From the NCBI GenBank assembly GCA_005879255.1, contig VBKY01000207.1:10132-17022 (forward strand): a stretch of 6,891 bases of DNA. The letters are read 5' to 3'. Source of the DNA: Deltaproteobacteria bacterium (lineage in GTDB: Bacteria > Desulfobacterota_B > Binatia > UBA9968). The position numbers and the translations under genes are program-made. Below are positions 5,328-6,891 of this stretch, piece after piece; position 1 is the first letter of the stretch, and every line of letters starts with the position of its first letter. The notes beneath the pieces were generated by a model, which was not told the origin of the DNA, did not search any database, and worked only from the letters and a program-made list of their open reading frames with translations.

Positions 5328-5627
5328 ATGAAGCAGCTATCCTTAACCCAGGCACGAGTCAAGCTCAGCACACTCGTGTCGGAAGTCGACAAGGGAAAAG
5401 GCCCGGTGGCGATTGCCCAAAGATCGAAAGTCAAAGCGGTGCTGGTCGATGCGGAATGGCACAGCAGGGTGGAGGAAGAGTTGGCGCATTACCGGCGAGC
5501 TGCGAAGCAGTCTCCGCTTAAGCTCCGAGGGAGCATGAAAGTCGTTGGCAATGTAGATCGAGCACTTACCGAACTGCGGCAAGAACGCGAAAATTCCCTT
5601 GAACGACTGGTCTCCGGACTCAAGTGA
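5328..5627 (+). CDS. Phd/YefM-family antitoxin
   Basis: A 99-residue protein. GGAG (5314-5317) lies 10 bases before the ATG. Residues 1-45 (MKQLSLTQARVKLSTLVSEV, then PVAIAQRSKVKAVLVDAEWHS) are the Phd/YefM DNA-binding domain: a first strand, an ARxxLSxLV helix, and the IxxxxKxxAVLV strand. The C-terminal half, with LRGSMKVVGNVDRALTELRQERE (about 66-89), is the flexible part that usually wraps around and inhibits the PIN toxin; in relatives that pair with VapC this LRGS-KV-G-hydrophobic-RxER pattern recurs. The stop overlaps the toxin start (GTGA, 5624-5627), so the two are translationally coupled. The protein should dimerise, repress its own promoter at 5290-5309 and be degraded when the toxin is freed. 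Confidence 0.88.
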   Translation: MKQLSLTQARVKLSTLVSEVDKGKGPVAIAQRSKVKAVLVDAEWHSRVEEELAHYRRAAKQSPLKLRGSMKVVGNVDRALTELRQERENSLERLVSGLK

Positions 5628-6025
5628 TTTTCGTTACCGACACTCACCCGCTGGTTTTCTGGGCTTCCAACCGAAAGCAGCGTTTGGGTAAACGCGCGCG
5701 GCGAATTTTTCAGCAGGTCGAGCAGGGAAGACATTCCATTATCGTTGCCGTCATCGTGCTGGAAGAAACAGCGCGTTTGGTCGAAAAGAAAGTCGTTCGA
5801 CTCGCTGTTCCGTTTCGACGATGGGCAGAAGAACTGGATCGTTCCGCAAACTTTCAGGTCCAACCTTACACGATTGAAATCTTACTGGAATCTGTTGCGC
5901 TGGTTGCTATCCGCGATCCCGCAGACAGAGCAATCGTCGCCACGGCGCGACACCTGCGTTGTCCGCTCATCACGGCTGATGATGTTATTCAAGACGCAAA
6001 GTGGGTTGATACGGTTTGGGAATAA
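5624..6025 (+). CDS. vapC: VapC-type PIN-domain ribonuclease toxin
   Basis: A 133-residue single PIN domain. The four acidic metal ligands are in place: D6 in FVTDTHPLVFW, E48 in VLEETARL, D101 in RDPADRAIVATA and D119 in LITADD. The length and the motifs DP-DR-IVATA and ITADD are typical of VapC. Such toxins cut RNA with Mg2+, often tRNA or the 23S sarcin-ricin loop; the target here cannot be read from sequence. The start is GTG at 5624, overlapping the antitoxin stop by the GTGA arrangement; no good independent Shine-Dalgarno is seen, which fits coupled translation. It is convergent with tex, whose stop is only 71 bases away. All catalytic residues are intact, so the module looks functional. 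Pairing of VapC with a Phd-type rather than VapB-type antitoxin is well known. Confidence 0.92.
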   Translation: MIFVTDTHPLVFWASNRKQRLGKRARRIFQQVEQGRHSIIVAVIVLEETARLVEKKVVRLAVPFRRWAEELDRSANFQVQPYTIEILLESVALVAIRDPADRAIVATARHLRCPLITADDVIQDAKWVDTVWE

Positions 6026-6096
6026 GTCCGCGGCTTATGGTGTGAGGTGAATAAATGGCCCCAAGCGTAGGCTTACCTAAACCAGCGAACCGCTCA
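6026..6096. other. Short convergent gap between vapC and tex
   Basis: Only 71 bases separate the two stops. TAAG (6023-6026) and CTTA (6034-6037) flank a CCGCGG core, but no credible terminator with a T run is seen for either gene. Confidence 0.4.
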
Positions 6097-6891
6097 CTAC
6101 TTCTTCAGCTTGGCACGTTCCAACGCGAGCGCAATCGCGCCGCCAGGCTGTGGCTTGGGTTCCGGACCCCGCTTGGGTTCGGACGGGCGCGGGTCGCGCG
6201 AATCAGTGGCTGCGCCACCTGAGCGCGACGAAGTGCCGGGTGTGTCGTCGAGGCGCATCGTTAGGGAAATGCGCTGGCGCTTCACGTCGACGTCCATCAC
6301 CTTCACCTTGACGATCTGGCCGGGCTTGACGATTTCGTGCGGGTCTTTGACGAATTTGTTCGCCAGCGCGGAGACGTGCACGAGGCCGTCCTGGTGCACG
6401 CCGATGTCGACGAAGGCGCCGAAGGCGGCGACGTTGGTCACTACACCTTCGAGGATCATGTTGGGCTGCAGGTCGGTAAGAGATTCGATGCCGTCCTGGA
6501 AGGTGGCCGTTTTGAATTCGGGGCGGGGATCGCGGCCGGGCTTTTCCAATTCAGTTAGAATGTCGCGCACTGTCGGCACACCGAATCTGTCGTCGGTGAA
6601 TTCGCCGGGCGAAAGCCCCTTCAGCGCCGCCGGCTGGCCCATCACTTCACCGATCCCTTTGCTGATGCGCGCGAGAATGCGCTCGACGACCGAGTAGGCC
6701 TCCGGATGAACCGAGGAGCGGTCCAACGGATTGTCGCCGTTGTTGATGCGCAGGAAGCCTGCGGCCTGCTCGAAAGTCTTGTCGCCCAGGCGTGGTACCT
6801 TGCGCAGTTTTTTGCGATTCGGGAACGGGCCGTTGGCATCTCGGTACTCGACGATGTTTTTCGCCAGAACGCTGTTAAGGCCCGACACGCG
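6097..6891 (-). CDS. tex: Tex family RNA-binding transcription accessory protein, C-terminal part (cut by window edge)
   Basis: 264 codons are visible; Tex is about 770 residues, so roughly two thirds lies beyond the right edge. The frame is open to 6891; the GTG at 6888 is an internal valine in [17 protein letters not shown], not the start. In the visible part, residues 1-50 are the helix-hairpin-helix region with [22 protein letters not shown], followed by [15 protein letters not shown] (about 51-65), a Tex hallmark. An S1 domain at about 141-212 follows ([19 protein letters not shown], then DGLVHVSAL and [19 protein letters not shown]), which binds nucleic acid. The tail (about 218-250) is a low-complexity Ser/Pro/Arg/Lys linker, ending in the helix [13 protein letters not shown] that is common at Tex C-termini. 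Tex is a cytoplasmic RNA-binding factor affecting transcription and stress tolerance. The stop is TAG at 6097-6099. Confidence 0.94.
   Translation of the reverse strand, partial: RVSGLNSVLAKNIVEYRDANGPFPNRKKLRKVPRLGDKTFEQAAGFLRINNGDNPLDRSSVHPEAYSVVERILARISKGIGEVMGQPAALKGLSPGEFTDDRFGVPTVRDILTELEKPGRDPRPEFKTATFQDGIESLTDLQPNMILEGVVTNVAAFGAFVDIGVHQDGLVHVSALANKFVKDPHEIVKPGQIVKVKVMDVDVKRQRISLTMRLDDTPGTSSRSGGAATDSRDPRPSEPKRGPEPKPQPGGAIALALERAKLKK

Noticed and set aside
5048..5521. 157-codon plus-strand open frame across the repeat region and antitoxin
   Set aside because: It runs through three intergenic repeats, the promoter and the antitoxin in a different frame; no ribosome binding site or family resemblance.
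6110..6697. 195-codon plus-strand open frame opposite tex
   Set aside because: Antisense shadow of a clear Tex C-terminus with an S1 domain.

Overview
The window looks like chromosomal DNA from an uncultivated, moderately GC-rich Gram-negative bacterium. Two secreted solute-binding proteins of expanded families (TctC/Bug-like and NMT1/SsuA-like), both without permease genes nearby, together with EttA, Tex and a Phd-VapC pair, resemble soil or subsurface Deltaproteobacteria-, Binatota- or Methylomirabilota-like genomes. This placement is an inference from gene content; no marker gene is present to prove it.

Layout. (1) 1-186, minus: the first 62 codons of a rhomboid intramembrane protease that runs off the left edge. 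It has a probable TTG start. (2) 187-591: a non-coding stretch holding a possible promoter and, at 489-547, the frameshifted start of a lost amidohydrolase gene, still with a very good ribosome binding site. (3) 592-1623, plus: a TctC/Bug-type periplasmic binding protein. (4) 1624-2034: a gap containing a displaced 114-bp copy of the 3' end of ettA. (5) 2035-3021, minus: an NMT1/SsuA-like binding protein. (6) 3160-4842, minus: complete ettA, an ABC-F translation factor. (7) 4843-5327: a repeat-rich gap with a TCGAAATCCGAAA inverted repeat, a 9-bp tandem repeat and a GGGCGGG hairpin, ending in the toxin-antitoxin promoter and operator. (8) 5328-6025, plus: phd-vapC. (9) 6097-6891, minus: the C-terminal third of tex, running off the right edge.

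The genes do not form one pathway. EttA and Tex are housekeeping factors acting on translation and on RNA or transcription. The binding proteins, the toxin-antitoxin pair and the repeats look like accessory DNA placed between them. The most informative structure is the ettA tail found twice in direct orientation, 1402 bp apart, bracketing the NMT1-like gene. This suggests that the gene arrived by integration or recombination at the ettA 3' end, which was restored in the process. Most differences between the two tails are silent, so the copies probably diverged while both were coding. No clearly new defence or metabolic system is visible.
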